The notes under the pieces are model-generated. The model was not told where the DNA came from. It searched no databases and saw only the letters and a program-made list of their open reading frames with translations. Made by a program: the position numbers and the translations under genes. Below, in pieces: positions 50,722 through 61,191 of a stretch of DNA of 64,000 nt. The first letter of the stretch is position 1, and every line of letters starts with the position of its first letter. The stretch comes from Flavobacterium daemonense (lineage in GTDB: Bacteria; Bacteroidota; Bacteroidia; Flavobacteriales; Flavobacteriaceae), in contig NZ_VJYD01000001.1 of the NCBI RefSeq assembly GCF_007341385.1, forward strand, positions 479,147 to 543,146. Reading direction: 5' to 3'.

Positions 50722-51444
50722 ATGAAAAAAATTATTCATTTAGCAGTTTACGGTGCATTTTTAATTGGCTTGACAGCTAGCGCACAAGAAAAGATCAACG
50801 GAAATGGAAATGTTGTAACTGAAACAAGAACAACTTCAGAATATGATGCTATCAAAATATCTGGATTTTTTGACGTTGATTTAGTAGCAGGGAAAGAAGG
50901 GAAAATTTCGATAAAAGGAGAACAAAATATTTTAGCTGCAATTATTGTTGAAGTTGAGGATAATGCATTGAAAGTTTATGTAAAGAAAGGAACAAACTTG
51001 CGTCCGAGCACAGGAAAAAAAGTAGAGATTACAATTCCTTTTGAAAAAATATCTGAACTTAGTTTGTCTGGCTCAGGCGATATTGTTGCTAAATCTCAAA
51101 TTAAGAATGACAAATTTTCAGCAAAATTATCAGGATCAGGTGATGTTGATTTAGATGTGGCAGCAAACTCTTTTGATTTCAACTTAAGCGGTTCAGGAGA
51201 CATCAAATTAAAAGGAAATTCAGATAATGTAGCTATCAAGCTTTCAGGCTCTGGCGATATCGAAGCGGCAAATTTGAAAGCTAAGAATGCTGATGTAATG
51301 GTTTCAGGCTCTGGGGATGTTAAGGTAAACTGCAACGAAAGCATTACTGCAAGAGTTTCGGGATCTGGCGATATTAAATACACAGGAAATCCTGAAAAAC
51401 GTGATGTAAAAGTTTCTGGTTCAGGAAGTATTTCAAAAGCATAA
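50722..51444 (+). CDS. Secreted GIN-domain protein (DUF2807)
   Basis: The 240-residue protein has a signal peptide (MKKIIHLAVYGAFLIGLTAS). A repetitive C-terminal part contains the motif SGSGD(I/V) at least six times from residue 115 to the end. This is the GIN (DUF2807) head/adhesin domain common in Bacteroidota. It forms the last gene of the sigma operon. Function of the family is unclear; it is thought to be a surface beta-helix. Confidence 0.88.
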   Translation: MKKIIHLAVYGAFLIGLTASAQEKINGNGNVVTETRTTSEYDAIKISGFFDVDLVAGKEGKISIKGEQNILAAIIVEVEDNALKVYVKKGTNLRPSTGKKVEITIPFEKISELSLSGSGDIVAKSQIKNDKFSAKLSGSGDVDLDVAANSFDFNLSGSGDIKLKGNSDNVAIKLSGSGDIEAANLKAKNADVMVSGSGDVKVNCNESITARVSGSGDIKYTGNPEKRDVKVSGSGSISKA

Positions 51445-51453
51445 ATTTAAATA

Positions 51454-51533
51454 AAGCTCAATAATAAAAGATTTTTTCAAAATCATCAAATCAAAAAACG
51501 AACTAATCATTCCTCTTTTATTATTGAGCTTTT
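51454..51533 (+). terminator. Long-range 18-bp inverted repeat after the sigma operon
   Basis: AAAGCTCAATAATAAAAG (51454-51471) and its exact complement (51515-51532) flank a 43-base loop. The second arm runs into T-rich sequence. It probably ends the operon at 51444; the large loop may hold a further structure. Confidence 0.6.
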
Positions 51534-51563
51534 ATTTATAGATAATTCAAAATATCAAAAAAC

Positions 51564-51592
51564 AAAAGAGGCGTTTAAAGCGCCTCTTTTTT
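51564..51592 (-). terminator. Terminator of the UMF1 transporter gene
   Basis: A 10-bp stem AAAAGAGGCG/CGCCTCTTTT with a seven-base loop is followed by T residues on the minus strand. The stop codon at 51575 lies inside the stem. Confidence 0.85.
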
Positions 51593-52891
51593 ATGAACTC
51601 TCATTAAAAGAAAAATTGCAGTAACGAAGAAAATTGCGAGAATAACGATCGCTTTCCTCGGACTTCCTGTTTGCTGGTCAATTATCCCATAAATACACAT
51701 TCCGATTACGATTCCGATTTTCTCAGCAACATCATAAAAACTAAAAAATGAAGCTGTATCCTGTGTTTCAGGCAATAGTTTTGAATAAGTCGAACGTGAT
51801 AATGCCTGAATACCGCCCATTACAAATCCGGCAACGGTTGCCATCACGTAAAAATGAATTGGCAGTGTTATAAAATAAGCCAAAGCGCAAAATACCGCCC
51901 AAATAGCATTTATATAGATCAATGTTTTTACGTTTCCAAATTTTGCTGAAGCTCTGGAAGTTAAAACAGCTCCGATAACGGCAACCAATTGAATGATTAA
52001 AATACAAATTATTAAACCGATTGTACTTTCTTCTTTAGACGACCATTTAATTTCCTGAGCACCAAAATAAGTAGCAACAAGCATAACAGTTTGCACGGCC
52101 ATGCTCGAAACGAAAAAACCTCCTAAATATCTTTTCAAAGGAATATTTTCTTGCAATAATGCCCAAACCTTTTTTAATTCTTTAAATCCATTAAAAACAA
52201 CAGATCTAGTCAGTTTTTCTCCAGATTCTTTACTTCCTTTTGGTAAATAATAATAAGTGTATTGGCTGAATAAAATCCACCAGACTCCCACCATAATAAA
52301 CGAATAACGCATCGCTTTCATCGCAGCGCCCTCACCTGTTATTCCAAAAATTTCTGGCTTCATGATCATCGCTAAATTGATAATCAACAATATAACACTA
52401 CCAATATATCCTAACGAATATCCTTTGGCACTGATTTTATCTTGTTGTTCTTCAAAAGCGATATCCGGCAAATAGGAATTGTAAAAAACCAAGCTTCCCC
52501 AGTACCCAATTAATCCTAAGAAATAAAATACTAAACCGATATAAATATTTCCGAGATCAAACCAGTACAATCCCATGCAGGACAAAGCACCTAGATAGCA
52601 AAAGAATTTCATGAATGATTTTTTATTCCCAACGTAATCAGCTATTCCTGATAATAATGGCGAAATAAAAGAAACAACCAAAAATGCAAAAGCAGTTGTA
52701 AAACTGATTAATGCAGAATTTTTTAAATGCATTCCGAACACGTCAATATAGTGATCGCGGTCAGCAAATAATTGTTCGTAAAATATTGGAAATACAGCCG
52801 AAGCAATTGTAAGTGTATAAACGGAGTTTGCCCAATCATAAAACGCCCATGCATTTAATAATTTCTTGTCTCCTTTCTGTAGGTTTTTCAT
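51575..52891 (-). CDS. MFS transporter of the UMF1 (Atg22-like) family
   Basis: The 438-residue protein has eleven or twelve membrane segments. It begins with NAWAFYDWANSVYTLTIASAVFPIFY, the family's signature start, and has GIADYVGNKKSFMKF and MGGIQALSRSTYSKLLP later. UMF1 members are major facilitator proteins related to yeast Atg22, an amino acid effluxer; substrate is not known for bacteria. Single gene with its own terminator. Confidence 0.88.
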   Translation of the reverse strand: MKNLQKGDKKLLNAWAFYDWANSVYTLTIASAVFPIFYEQLFADRDHYIDVFGMHLKNSALISFTTAFAFLVVSFISPLLSGIADYVGNKKSFMKFFCYLGALSCMGLYWFDLGNIYIGLVFYFLGLIGYWGSLVFYNSYLPDIAFEEQQDKISAKGYSLGYIGSVILLIINLAMIMKPEIFGITGEGAAMKAMRYSFIMVGVWWILFSQYTYYYLPKGSKESGEKLTRSVVFNGFKELKKVWALLQENIPLKRYLGGFFVSSMAVQTVMLVATYFGAQEIKWSSKEESTIGLIICILIIQLVAVIGAVLTSRASAKFGNVKTLIYINAIWAVFCALAYFITLPIHFYVMATVAGFVMGGIQALSRSTYSKLLPETQDTASFFSFYDVAEKIGIVIGMCIYGIIDQQTGSPRKAIVILAIFFVTAIFLLMRVHKKEAL

Positions 52892-52985
52892 AGAAATGGT
52901 TTGTTAGTACGCTACGAATTTATCCAATTTTTATCATAATCAAATAGAAATTGTTCGTTTCATACATTATTAAATTATGAACAAC

Positions 52986-53017
52986 AAAAAAGCCGCCCGA
53001 AAACGAACGGCTTTTAA
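52986..53017 (-). terminator. Terminator of the M48 protease gene
   Basis: The stem AAAAGCCG/CGGCTTTT with a 12-base loop and T residues on the minus strand lies about 25 bases after the stop codon at 53042. Confidence 0.75.
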
Positions 53018-53041
53018 AATTATTTCTGATAAATTACAATT

Positions 53042-53854
53042 CTATTTTATAGTTCCAACTTTAAGCGCTATAGCTCTAGCTTCTGGAACTAATGCTTTAA
53101 TATTAGCAATTCTTGTCGCGTCAGACGGGTGTGTACTCATAAATTCTGGCGTTCCTGAAGCTCCAGATTTCGCCGCCATTCTGCTCCAGAATGTTACTGC
53201 ATCATCAGGATTATAACCCGCAATTGCCATTAATGTCAAACCAATTTTATCAGCTTCGCTTTCATTGCTTCTGCTAAATGGCAACATTACGCCAACTTCA
53301 GATCCGATTCCGTATGCTTGAGCAAAAATTTCTTGAGTTTGCGCCGATTTTGTGCTGGTTGCTGCACTTAATGCTGCTCCGCCTATTTCTTGTAACTGTG
53401 CTGCAGACATTCGTTGTGCACCGTGATTGGCTAAAGCATGCGAAACTTCGTGTCCCATTACAGTTGCTAAACCAGATTCATTTTGAGTTACTGGCAAAAT
53501 ACCAGAATACACTACGATTTTTCCTCCTGGCAAGCACCAAGCATTAACTTCTTTATTATCAACAAGTTTATATTCCCATCGATAATCTTTTAAATATTGT
53601 GTTTGACCTAAATAATTTAGGTATCTCTCGGCCGCCATTTTAATTTTATATCCAACTGTTTCAACAAGTTTTGCATCAGCTGTTCCTGAAATGACCTTGT
53701 TTTCGGTCAAGAACTGATTGTACTGCTGAAAAGAAGACGGAAATAATTCACTATTTGATACAAAATTTAAACTTTGTTTTCCTGTTATAGGATTCGTCGC
53801 ACAGCTGTACAATAAAACTGCTGTAAAAAGTCCTGCAATTAGATGTTTTTTCAT
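53042..53854 (-). CDS. M48 family metallopeptidase lipoprotein
   Basis: From the ATG at 53854 the product has 270 residues and a lipobox (VLLYSC, then ATNPITGK). The zinc site is HEVSH, with a Glu in ESEADKIGL downstream as third ligand. VYSGILPVTQNESGLATVMGHEVSHALANHG is typical of the Oma1/LoiP branch. It is likely an outer-membrane or periplasmic quality-control protease. A TTG start at 53878 would add eight residues and is less likely. Confidence 0.93.
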   Translation of the reverse strand: MKKHLIAGLFTAVLLYSCATNPITGKQSLNFVSNSELFPSSFQQYNQFLTENKVISGTADAKLVETVGYKIKMAAERYLNYLGQTQYLKDYRWEYKLVDNKEVNAWCLPGGKIVVYSGILPVTQNESGLATVMGHEVSHALANHGAQRMSAAQLQEIGGAALSAATSTKSAQTQEIFAQAYGIGSEVGVMLPFSRSNESEADKIGLTLMAIAGYNPDDAVTFWSRMAAKSGASGTPEFMSTHPSDATRIANIKALVPEARAIALKVGTIK

Positions 53855-53940
53855 AATAGTATAAATTTTTTCATACACAAAAATACAACTAAAATCGTTT
53901 TACCTTTTACATAATTTTCAAAAACCTTATCAGAATTTAC

Positions 53941-56340
53941 CTACTCACCTATAATATGAAGTTCATTGAACTCTTTATCAACAATTAAGAATTTATTTAA
54001 TTCAAAATTTACTTGATCAAATTCAATCTTTTCGTTATCAATCTCAATCTCAGTTACTTTAAAAGGAAGTCCAATCAAATTGATTTTATATTTGCTATAA
54101 GGCGTATCATATTTTCCATCTTTATGAAGCTGAATAATCAATTCTTTTTCTTTTCCGATGGTTCTGAAAGACAAAAAGCTATAACGGCCTTTTTTGTAAT
54201 CATAACCGTCTTGTGCATCTTCATAAACCACAGATTTCTCTTTTCCTCTTTTGAAATACACATCCAGCATCAATTCGTCAAATTCTAACTCTCCAACATA
54301 TTGTTGTACCGGATATTTAGGAATCACCGAACCCGCTTTTACAAAAACAGGAATCTCGTCGAATTTTGTATCAATCCATACTTCTCGTCCTCCAACAGCA
54401 AACTCATTTGTCCAAAAGTTATACCATTCACCTCTAGGAATATACATACGTCTACCTATAGCATTAGGTTCAAGAATTGGACAAACCAAAATATGGTTTC
54501 CAAAGATGAATTCATCATTTCGATAATGTGTTTGCGTATCATCTTGATCATAATACACCAAAGGTTTCAACATTGGTACACCTTCTTCAATATATTGCCA
54601 AAACATCGTATATAAATACGGAAGCAACTGATAACGAAGACTCACAAATTTTCTAGTGATATTAACTACTTCTTCATCAAAAGCCCAAGGTTCTTGGTTT
54701 CCGTGATCTCCAGAAGAGTGTGTTCTGCAAAACGGATGAAAAACCCCTAACTGAATCCAACGGGCATACAATTCGCCTGTTGGCTGTTCGGCAAAACCGC
54801 CAATATCAGAACCTGTAAAGCCCATTCCAGAGATTGATAATCGTTGTACTTGTATATTTGCAATCCATAGATGCTCCCAAGTTGCCACATTATCGCCCGT
54901 CCATGACGATGTATATCGCTGTGCACCAGAATATGCTGATCTTGTAATAACAAAAGGTCTTTTAGGATATGCAAAACGTTTTACACCATGATAGGTCGCT
55001 CTTGCCATTTGGGTCCCATAAATATTATGCGCTTTTCTGTGGCTGCAAGGATTTCCGTCGTAAACATGACGAACATCCATCGGAAATGTCTTGTTAGGAA
55101 CTTCCATAACGGCCGGTTCGTTCATATCATTCCAAACTCCTTTTACGCCAATCTCTGAAATTAATTCTTTAAATAATCCTGCCCACCATTCTCTTACTAC
55201 GGGATTTGTGTAATCTGGAAAATTACATTCTCCTGGCCAAACTTTTCCTTTCATGTAAGGACCATCAGCTCTTTTGCAGAAATAATCTTTTTCTAAAGCT
55301 TCTTGATAAACCCAATAATTTTTATCGATTTTAATTCCCGGATCAATGATGACAATTGTTTTAAAACCATCTTCGGCTAACTCGGTAACCATTTTTTTTG
55401 GATCCGGAAAATATTCTTTATTCCATGTAAAACATCGAAAACCTTCCATATAATCGATATCCAAATAAATAGCATCACATGGAATTTTGAGTTCTCTAAA
55501 TTTTGAAGTAATCTCTTTGACTTTGCTTTCTGGATAATAACTCCATTTGCATTGATGATAACCTAAAACCCAAAGTGGCGGTAATTCAGGTTTTCCGGTC
55601 AAATCGGTATAAGTCGTAACAACATCTTGCATTTGAGGTCCGTAAATGAAATAATAATTCATTTCGCCTCCTTCGGCCCAAAAACTAGTTACATTTCTTC
55701 TTTCCTGACAAAAATCAAAAAAAGTTCTGAAAGTATTGTCAAAGAAAATACCATAAGATTGTTTATTGTGCAAACCAATATAAAACGGAACTACTTTATA
55801 CAGAGGTTCCTGTTCTTTTTGGTAAGCATATTGATCGGTAGCAAAATTTTCTACTCTTTTGCCTTTTAAGTTCATTTGAGTGGCTTTGTCGCCAAGACCG
55901 TAAAAACATTCTCCATCTTTTGAAGATTTGCTCATTTTCACGATGTTTCCGCCATATTCGTAACTTTCTTCCCAATGAAAACCAAGTTCATCTTGAAGAA
56001 TTAAAAAATTATTCAAGTCATAAATTGACAAACGGACATCAGCTTTCTTGATTTTACAAACCACTTTGCTGGTTGTAATTTCAAAGTAATTTTCATCTTC
56101 GCTGACTTTCAGAAAATTATACCCATGAAGTTGCGTTTTGTCAATTGCATATGAAAAATCATTACTGAAGTATCCTTTTGTGGTAAAACGAAAACGAATT
56201 AAACTGTCACGAAGTACGGTGACTTTTAAGATTACATTATTGTCGGTGTAAAAAGAAACCGAATCGCCCTCATGCTCATACGAAACTATTTTTGATGGAA
56301 ATAGATTGCCTTTATGTTCTAATGATGTGTTTGTAATCAT
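53941..56340 (-). CDS. Glycoside hydrolase family 31 alpha-glucosidase
   Basis: The 799-residue protein has the GH31 signatures: DIDYMEGFRCFTW (about 294-306), nucleophile D405 in GVWNDMNEP and a TGDN acid/base region further on. SGDHGNQEPWAF resembles other Bacteroidota alpha-glucosidases. An N-terminal beta-domain (1-250) and a C-terminal beta-domain are present. No signal peptide is visible, so it is cytoplasmic and probably trims glycogen or imported maltodextrins. It lies next to the glycogen synthesis genes, same strand, 199 bases from glgB. Confidence 0.93.
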   Translation of the reverse strand: MITNTSLEHKGNLFPSKIVSYEHEGDSVSFYTDNNVILKVTVLRDSLIRFRFTTKGYFSNDFSYAIDKTQLHGYNFLKVSEDENYFEITTSKVVCKIKKADVRLSIYDLNNFLILQDELGFHWEESYEYGGNIVKMSKSSKDGECFYGLGDKATQMNLKGKRVENFATDQYAYQKEQEPLYKVVPFYIGLHNKQSYGIFFDNTFRTFFDFCQERRNVTSFWAEGGEMNYYFIYGPQMQDVVTTYTDLTGKPELPPLWVLGYHQCKWSYYPESKVKEITSKFRELKIPCDAIYLDIDYMEGFRCFTWNKEYFPDPKKMVTELAEDGFKTIVIIDPGIKIDKNYWVYQEALEKDYFCKRADGPYMKGKVWPGECNFPDYTNPVVREWWAGLFKELISEIGVKGVWNDMNEPAVMEVPNKTFPMDVRHVYDGNPCSHRKAHNIYGTQMARATYHGVKRFAYPKRPFVITRSAYSGAQRYTSSWTGDNVATWEHLWIANIQVQRLSISGMGFTGSDIGGFAEQPTGELYARWIQLGVFHPFCRTHSSGDHGNQEPWAFDEEVVNITRKFVSLRYQLLPYLYTMFWQYIEEGVPMLKPLVYYDQDDTQTHYRNDEFIFGNHILVCPILEPNAIGRRMYIPRGEWYNFWTNEFAVGGREVWIDTKFDEIPVFVKAGSVIPKYPVQQYVGELEFDELMLDVYFKRGKEKSVVYEDAQDGYDYKKGRYSFLSFRTIGKEKELIIQLHKDGKYDTPYSKYKINLIGLPFKVTEIEIDNEKIEFDQVNFELNKFLIVDKEFNELHIIGE

Positions 56341-56539
56341 ATCGCTGTTATCTTAAATTCATAACTCTATTCTATATCAAACATACAAAAAAACTCGCTA
56401 AAGCACTATGAATAAAAGGATTATTCACGAAAACGTTTTTTCTGAATGTGTTGCAAAATAGGACGCTTAAAATCGACAATTCGATAATTTAAGAACATTT
56501 AAATTCTAATTTAGCATTACAAAAAAATCAATGCAACTT

Positions 56540-58444
56540 CTATTCGAAAGAATAAACAGTAACACTCAAAGGTGGCAAAATTAATTCTACAGAAAAATCT
56601 CTTCCATCATAAGGTGAATTATCAACTTTTAAAGGCTTGTGATTTGCAACACCGCTTCCTCCGTAAATGACCGCATCTGTATTAAAAATTTCTTTCAATT
56701 TTCCTTTTTTAGAAATTCCAATTCTATAATTTTCTCGGACAATCTGTGTGAAATTACAAACGACAATTAGATTTTCATTTTCATTATTTCCTTTTCGGAT
56801 ATACGAAATAACAGCATTTTGATGATCTGAATAATTAATCCACTCAAAACCTTGGCCTGTAAATTGTTTTTCATACAATGCTGGGCTTGATTTATATAAC
56901 TGATTCAAATCTGTAATCACTTTTTTAATACCCGAATGAAAATCATATTGAAGCAAATGCCAATCAAGGCTTTTTTCAAAATTCCATTCGTCGCTCTGAC
57001 CAAATTCAGCTCCCATGAACAATAATTTTGTTCCCGGATGCGTAAACATATATCCGTACAGCAATCTTAAATTAGCAAATCGTTGCCATTCGTCGCCAGG
57101 CATTTTATAAATAAGCGATTTTTTTCCGTAAACAACTTCATCGTGAGAAAACGGAAGCATGAAATTTTCGGTAAAAGCATATGTCATCGAAAATGTCAAA
57201 TCATTTTGATGGTATTTTCGATAAACAGTTTCTTTTTGGAAATATTTTAAAGTATCGTGCATCCAGCCCATCATCCATTTCATTCCAAAACCTAAACCTC
57301 CTGTAAATGTTGGTCTTGAAACCATCGGAAACGAAGTGCTTTCTTCTGCAATGGTTTGAACTCCAGAAAAATTAGCATAAATAACTTCATTGAATTCTTT
57401 AAGAAAACTAATTGTTTCAAGATTTTCTCTTCCACCATAAATATTAGCTTCCCATTCACCTTCATTTCTAGAATAATCAAGATAAAGCATTGACGCAACA
57501 GCATCAACTCTAAGTCCGTCAGCATGATAATTTTGAAGCCAAAAAACAGCATTACTGATTAAAAAAGCACGGACTTCATTACGTCCATAATTAAAAACCA
57601 AACTTTTCCAATCCGGGTGATAGCCTTTTCTGCGATCTGGATGTTCATACAAATGTGAGCCATCAAAGAAACCAAGACCATGTGCATCATCAGGAAAATG
57701 TGACGGAACCCAATCTAAAATAACTCCGATGCCTGCTTGATGCAATTTATCCACCAAAACCATAAAATCTTGCGGTTTTCCAAAACGCGAAGTTGGTGCA
57801 AAATAACCCGTCAATTGATATCCCCACGAAGGATCATAAGGATATTCCATAATTGGCATAAATTCAACATGCGTAAAACCAGTCTCTTTGACATAATTTA
57901 CGAGATCATCTGCCAACTCTAAATAACTCAAAAACCGATTGTGTTCTCCTCGTTTCCATGAACCTAAATGAACTTCATAAACCGAATAAGGTTTGTCTAA
58001 AGCGTTATTTTCATGGCGGGATTCCATCCAATTCTTATCTTTCCAAGTGTAATCCAAATCCCAGACAACTGAAGCTGTATGAGGCGGTTTTTCGCAATAT
58101 AGTGCAAAAGGATCTGCCTTTTCAGTTGCAATTCCATCTATATTTGATTGAATTTTATACTTATAAAGCGAACCTTTAGACAAATCTGGAATAAAACCTT
58201 CCCAAATTCCTGAAGAATCCCATCGAACTTGAAGCTGATGTTCATCTTGCGTCCAATAGTTAAAATCGCCCACCACAGAAACCGACTTTGCAGTGGGTGC
58301 CCAAACGGCAAAGTAAACTCCCTTAACTCCATTTACTTCAATTAAATGCGCTCCTAACTTTTCGTATAATTTAAAATGTTTTCCCGCTTTGAATAAATCG
58401 ATATCAAAATCAGTAAAAAGAGAATACGTGATTACTTTTGTCAT
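56540..58444 (-). CDS. glgB: 1,4-alpha-glucan branching enzyme
   Basis: The 634-residue GH13 protein has an N-terminal carbohydrate-binding module (AVWAPTAKSVSVVGDFNYW, 47-65). The catalytic barrel shows GLRVDAVASML (nucleophile Asp), AEEST (Glu acid/base) and SHDEV (transition-state Asp). It makes the alpha-1,6 branches of glycogen. It is the last gene of the glgA-glgC-glgB set in transcription order. Length and motifs are normal. Confidence 0.95.
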   Translation of the reverse strand: MTKVITYSLFTDFDIDLFKAGKHFKLYEKLGAHLIEVNGVKGVYFAVWAPTAKSVSVVGDFNYWTQDEHQLQVRWDSSGIWEGFIPDLSKGSLYKYKIQSNIDGIATEKADPFALYCEKPPHTASVVWDLDYTWKDKNWMESRHENNALDKPYSVYEVHLGSWKRGEHNRFLSYLELADDLVNYVKETGFTHVEFMPIMEYPYDPSWGYQLTGYFAPTSRFGKPQDFMVLVDKLHQAGIGVILDWVPSHFPDDAHGLGFFDGSHLYEHPDRRKGYHPDWKSLVFNYGRNEVRAFLISNAVFWLQNYHADGLRVDAVASMLYLDYSRNEGEWEANIYGGRENLETISFLKEFNEVIYANFSGVQTIAEESTSFPMVSRPTFTGGLGFGMKWMMGWMHDTLKYFQKETVYRKYHQNDLTFSMTYAFTENFMLPFSHDEVVYGKKSLIYKMPGDEWQRFANLRLLYGYMFTHPGTKLLFMGAEFGQSDEWNFEKSLDWHLLQYDFHSGIKKVITDLNQLYKSSPALYEKQFTGQGFEWINYSDHQNAVISYIRKGNNENENLIVVCNFTQIVRENYRIGISKKGKLKEIFNTDAVIYGGSGVANHKPLKVDNSPYDGRDFSVELILPPLSVTVYSFE

Positions 58445-58493
58445 ATTTGGTTTTTAAGGCAACTATTAGAATTTGGGTTTTGGATTTTTGCTT

Positions 58494-59774
58494 TTATTCA
58501 ATTCTAAAATTATCTGCAAGAATTGCTCCTTTTTTAATGACAACAATACCGTCTTTTATGCTGTACAATTCATTGGTAAAATTGTCTAAATGCTTGCCGC
58601 CGCTAATGTGAACGTTATTTCCAATGCGAACATTTTTATCAACCAAAGCATTTTGTATAAAGCAGTTTTCACCTATCCCAACATGAATTTTATTGATACT
58701 GGCTTCGTGATTCAGTTCATCTAAATCTTGATAGAAATCATTGCCCATTACGTAACAATTTTCTAAAACAGTGCCTTCACCAATTCTAGAACGAATTCCA
58801 ATCACTGAACTTTTAATTTCTTTCGCATTTATGATACAGCCTTCGGAAATAAGCGACTGGTTTATAATCGAATTTCTGAATTTTGATGGCGGAAGCAATC
58901 TAGGTCTTGTGAAAATTTTATTGTCATTATCAAACAAATTAAATTCAGGAATATCTGCCGTTAAACCAATATTAGCCTCAAAAAATGATTCAATATTTCC
59001 AATATCTGTCCAATATCCTTCATATTGATAACTCAAAATCTTATGCTTTCCAACGGCTTGAGGAATAATTTCTTTTCCAAAATCTTTCGTTTCCGGATTA
59101 GCCATTAATTCTTCCAACAACGATTTATTAAAAATATAAATTCCCATTGATGCAAGATACTTTTTACCTTTTTCCTGCATATGCTCACTCACTTCAGACT
59201 CCCATTCTGGCAATAAAGAAGCATGAGGTTTTTCTATAAAAGCATGAATATTGTTTTCATGATCGGTTTTTAAAATTCCGAATTCTGGTGCGTCTTTTGC
59301 ATTTACAGGTAACGTTGCGATAGAAATTTCAGCATCGGCCGCAATGTGCGCTTCCAGCATTTCGTTAAAATCCATTTGGTACAATTGATCTCCGGAAAGA
59401 ATCAAAGCATGGTCAAAATCGTGCTTTAAAAAATGTGACATGCATTGTCTAACGGCATCGGCAGTTCCTTGAAACCATGTAGGATTGTCTGGAGTTTGTT
59501 CAGCAGCTAAAATATCAACGAAAGACTGACTGAAAATACTAAAATTAAAAGTGTTCTTAATGTGTGCATTTAATGATGCAGAATTGAATTGTGTCAAAAC
59601 AAATATTTTAAAAATATCAGAATTGATACAATTTGAAATAGGAATATCCACTAATCGGTACTTTCCACCAATTGGCACTGCAGGTTTTGATCTTGTTTCC
59701 GTCAACGGAAACAAACGTGATCCTTGTCCTCCTCCTAAAATAATAGCAACTACATTTTTCTTTTTAAATTTCAT
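58494..59774 (-). CDS. glgC: Glucose-1-phosphate adenylyltransferase
   Basis: The 426-residue protein, read from the ATG at 59774 (the TTG at 59783 adds three residues), has the nucleotide-binding start VVAIILGGGQGSRLFPLT with RSKPAVPIGGKYRLVDIPISN. Sugar-binding motifs such as FIEKPHAS follow. The C-terminal left-handed beta-helix has repeats (IGIRSRIGEGTVLEN, VRIGNNVHISG). It makes ADP-glucose, the committed step of glycogen synthesis. It overlaps the end of glgA by 11 bases. Confidence 0.95.
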   Translation of the reverse strand: MKFKKKNVVAIILGGGQGSRLFPLTETRSKPAVPIGGKYRLVDIPISNCINSDIFKIFVLTQFNSASLNAHIKNTFNFSIFSQSFVDILAAEQTPDNPTWFQGTADAVRQCMSHFLKHDFDHALILSGDQLYQMDFNEMLEAHIAADAEISIATLPVNAKDAPEFGILKTDHENNIHAFIEKPHASLLPEWESEVSEHMQEKGKKYLASMGIYIFNKSLLEELMANPETKDFGKEIIPQAVGKHKILSYQYEGYWTDIGNIESFFEANIGLTADIPEFNLFDNDNKIFTRPRLLPPSKFRNSIINQSLISEGCIINAKEIKSSVIGIRSRIGEGTVLENCYVMGNDFYQDLDELNHEASINKIHVGIGENCFIQNALVDKNVRIGNNVHISGGKHLDNFTNELYSIKDGIVVIKKGAILADNFRIE

Positions 59775-61191
59775 TTTTCTCAATTATTAGGTTGTATATC
59801 TCGATATATTCTTGGCACACTCTTTCCCAGGAATGATCTGCCGCCATTCCTCGTTTTAAAACTATGTTGAAATTTATTTTATCATCATATAATTTGACCG
59901 CACGATTTATTGAATAACAAATATCTCCAACCGATGCTTGGTCATGGCAAATACCATTCCCTTCATCCCCAAAATCAATCACTGTATCTCTTAATCCTCC
60001 AGTTCTTCTCACAATCGGAACGGTTCCATATCGCATTGCATACATCTGGTTCAAACCACATGGTTCAACTCTTGATGGCATTAAAATATAATCGGAACCG
60101 GCATAAATTAAATGCGCCAATTCTTCATTGTAACCAATAAAAACATTGTAGTTGCCTTTATAATCATTACGCAATTGTGTTAATTGCGATTCTATTTCTG
60201 TATTTCCTGATCCTAAAATCAGAATATTAATGTTTTCGAAATTTTCCGATAATGCCAATGCAGAAGCTTGTGGCAATAGATCTCCACCTTTTTCTTCAAA
60301 TAAGCGACCAATGAAACTAAAAAGCGGTTTTGTAGGATCTAAATCAAACTGCTCACAAAGTTTTTCTTTGTTTTTTTGTTTCCCCGATTCAAAATTTTCA
60401 ATTGAATAATGATATTCAAGCATTTTATCTTTTGTAGGATCCCAAACTTCAATATCAATTCCGTTTAAAATTCCTTTCGATTTACTCCTAACAGAATTAA
60501 ACAACGATTCTAAACCATTTGCTGCATAATTGATCTCATTTAAATAACTAGGAGAAACAGTTGTCACAGCATTTGCACATTTTATACCAACTGCCAACGA
60601 ATTAATTGAATGATTCCATTCTAAAAAACCGATGTGTCTTAAATCAAATTCTGGCAAATAATGCAGTTTGTCAAAACCAAACCAGCCTTGGTACAGGCCA
60701 TTGTGAATTGTAATAACAGTTTTTACATTTTGCAGACTCGCATATTTGTAAGCATATTTCATCATAAACGGAACAACACCAGTATGATGATCATGACAAT
60801 TTATAATTTCAGGAACTTTTTTTCGTGCTAAAATCCAATCTAAACTTGCTATTTGAAAAGATAAAAAACGTTCAATATCATCTTCATATCCATAAACGTT
60901 TGGACGGTCAAACAAATCTTTAATTTCGATTAGATATAATTCGTAACCTAATTTATCTGATGTTTCTTTTAAAACGCTAAACGGAAAATCAAAATTCCCA
61001 AGCTTGATATTTCCCCAGTGAACACATTCAAAATCGTTTTCTTTTTTGAATTTAGTATCGTAACATGGAACGACAACTCTGACTTCATGACCTGCATTTG
61101 TCTGATACTTAGGCAATGCTCCAACAACGTCAGCCAGTCCACCCACTTTTGCCATTGGGTAACACTCTGCACTTAAATGAAATATTTCCAT
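59764..61191 (-). CDS. glgA: Glycogen synthase (ADP-glucose)
   Basis: The 475-residue GT5 protein begins MEIFHLSAECYPMAKVGGLADVVGALPK, holding the ADP-glucose-binding KxGGL motif. It continues with SFIGRLFEEKGGDLLPQA and the Glu of the acceptor site in MPSRVEPCGLNQMYAMRYG. It elongates glycogen. First gene of the set; the downstream start of glgC is coupled by overlap. Divergent from the alpha/beta hydrolase gene. Confidence 0.95.
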   Translation of the reverse strand: MEIFHLSAECYPMAKVGGLADVVGALPKYQTNAGHEVRVVVPCYDTKFKKENDFECVHWGNIKLGNFDFPFSVLKETSDKLGYELYLIEIKDLFDRPNVYGYEDDIERFLSFQIASLDWILARKKVPEIINCHDHHTGVVPFMMKYAYKYASLQNVKTVITIHNGLYQGWFGFDKLHYLPEFDLRHIGFLEWNHSINSLAVGIKCANAVTTVSPSYLNEINYAANGLESLFNSVRSKSKGILNGIDIEVWDPTKDKMLEYHYSIENFESGKQKNKEKLCEQFDLDPTKPLFSFIGRLFEEKGGDLLPQASALALSENFENINILILGSGNTEIESQLTQLRNDYKGNYNVFIGYNEELAHLIYAGSDYILMPSRVEPCGLNQMYAMRYGTVPIVRRTGGLRDTVIDFGDEGNGICHDQASVGDICYSINRAVKLYDDKINFNIVLKRGMAADHSWERVCQEYIEIYNLIIEKNEI

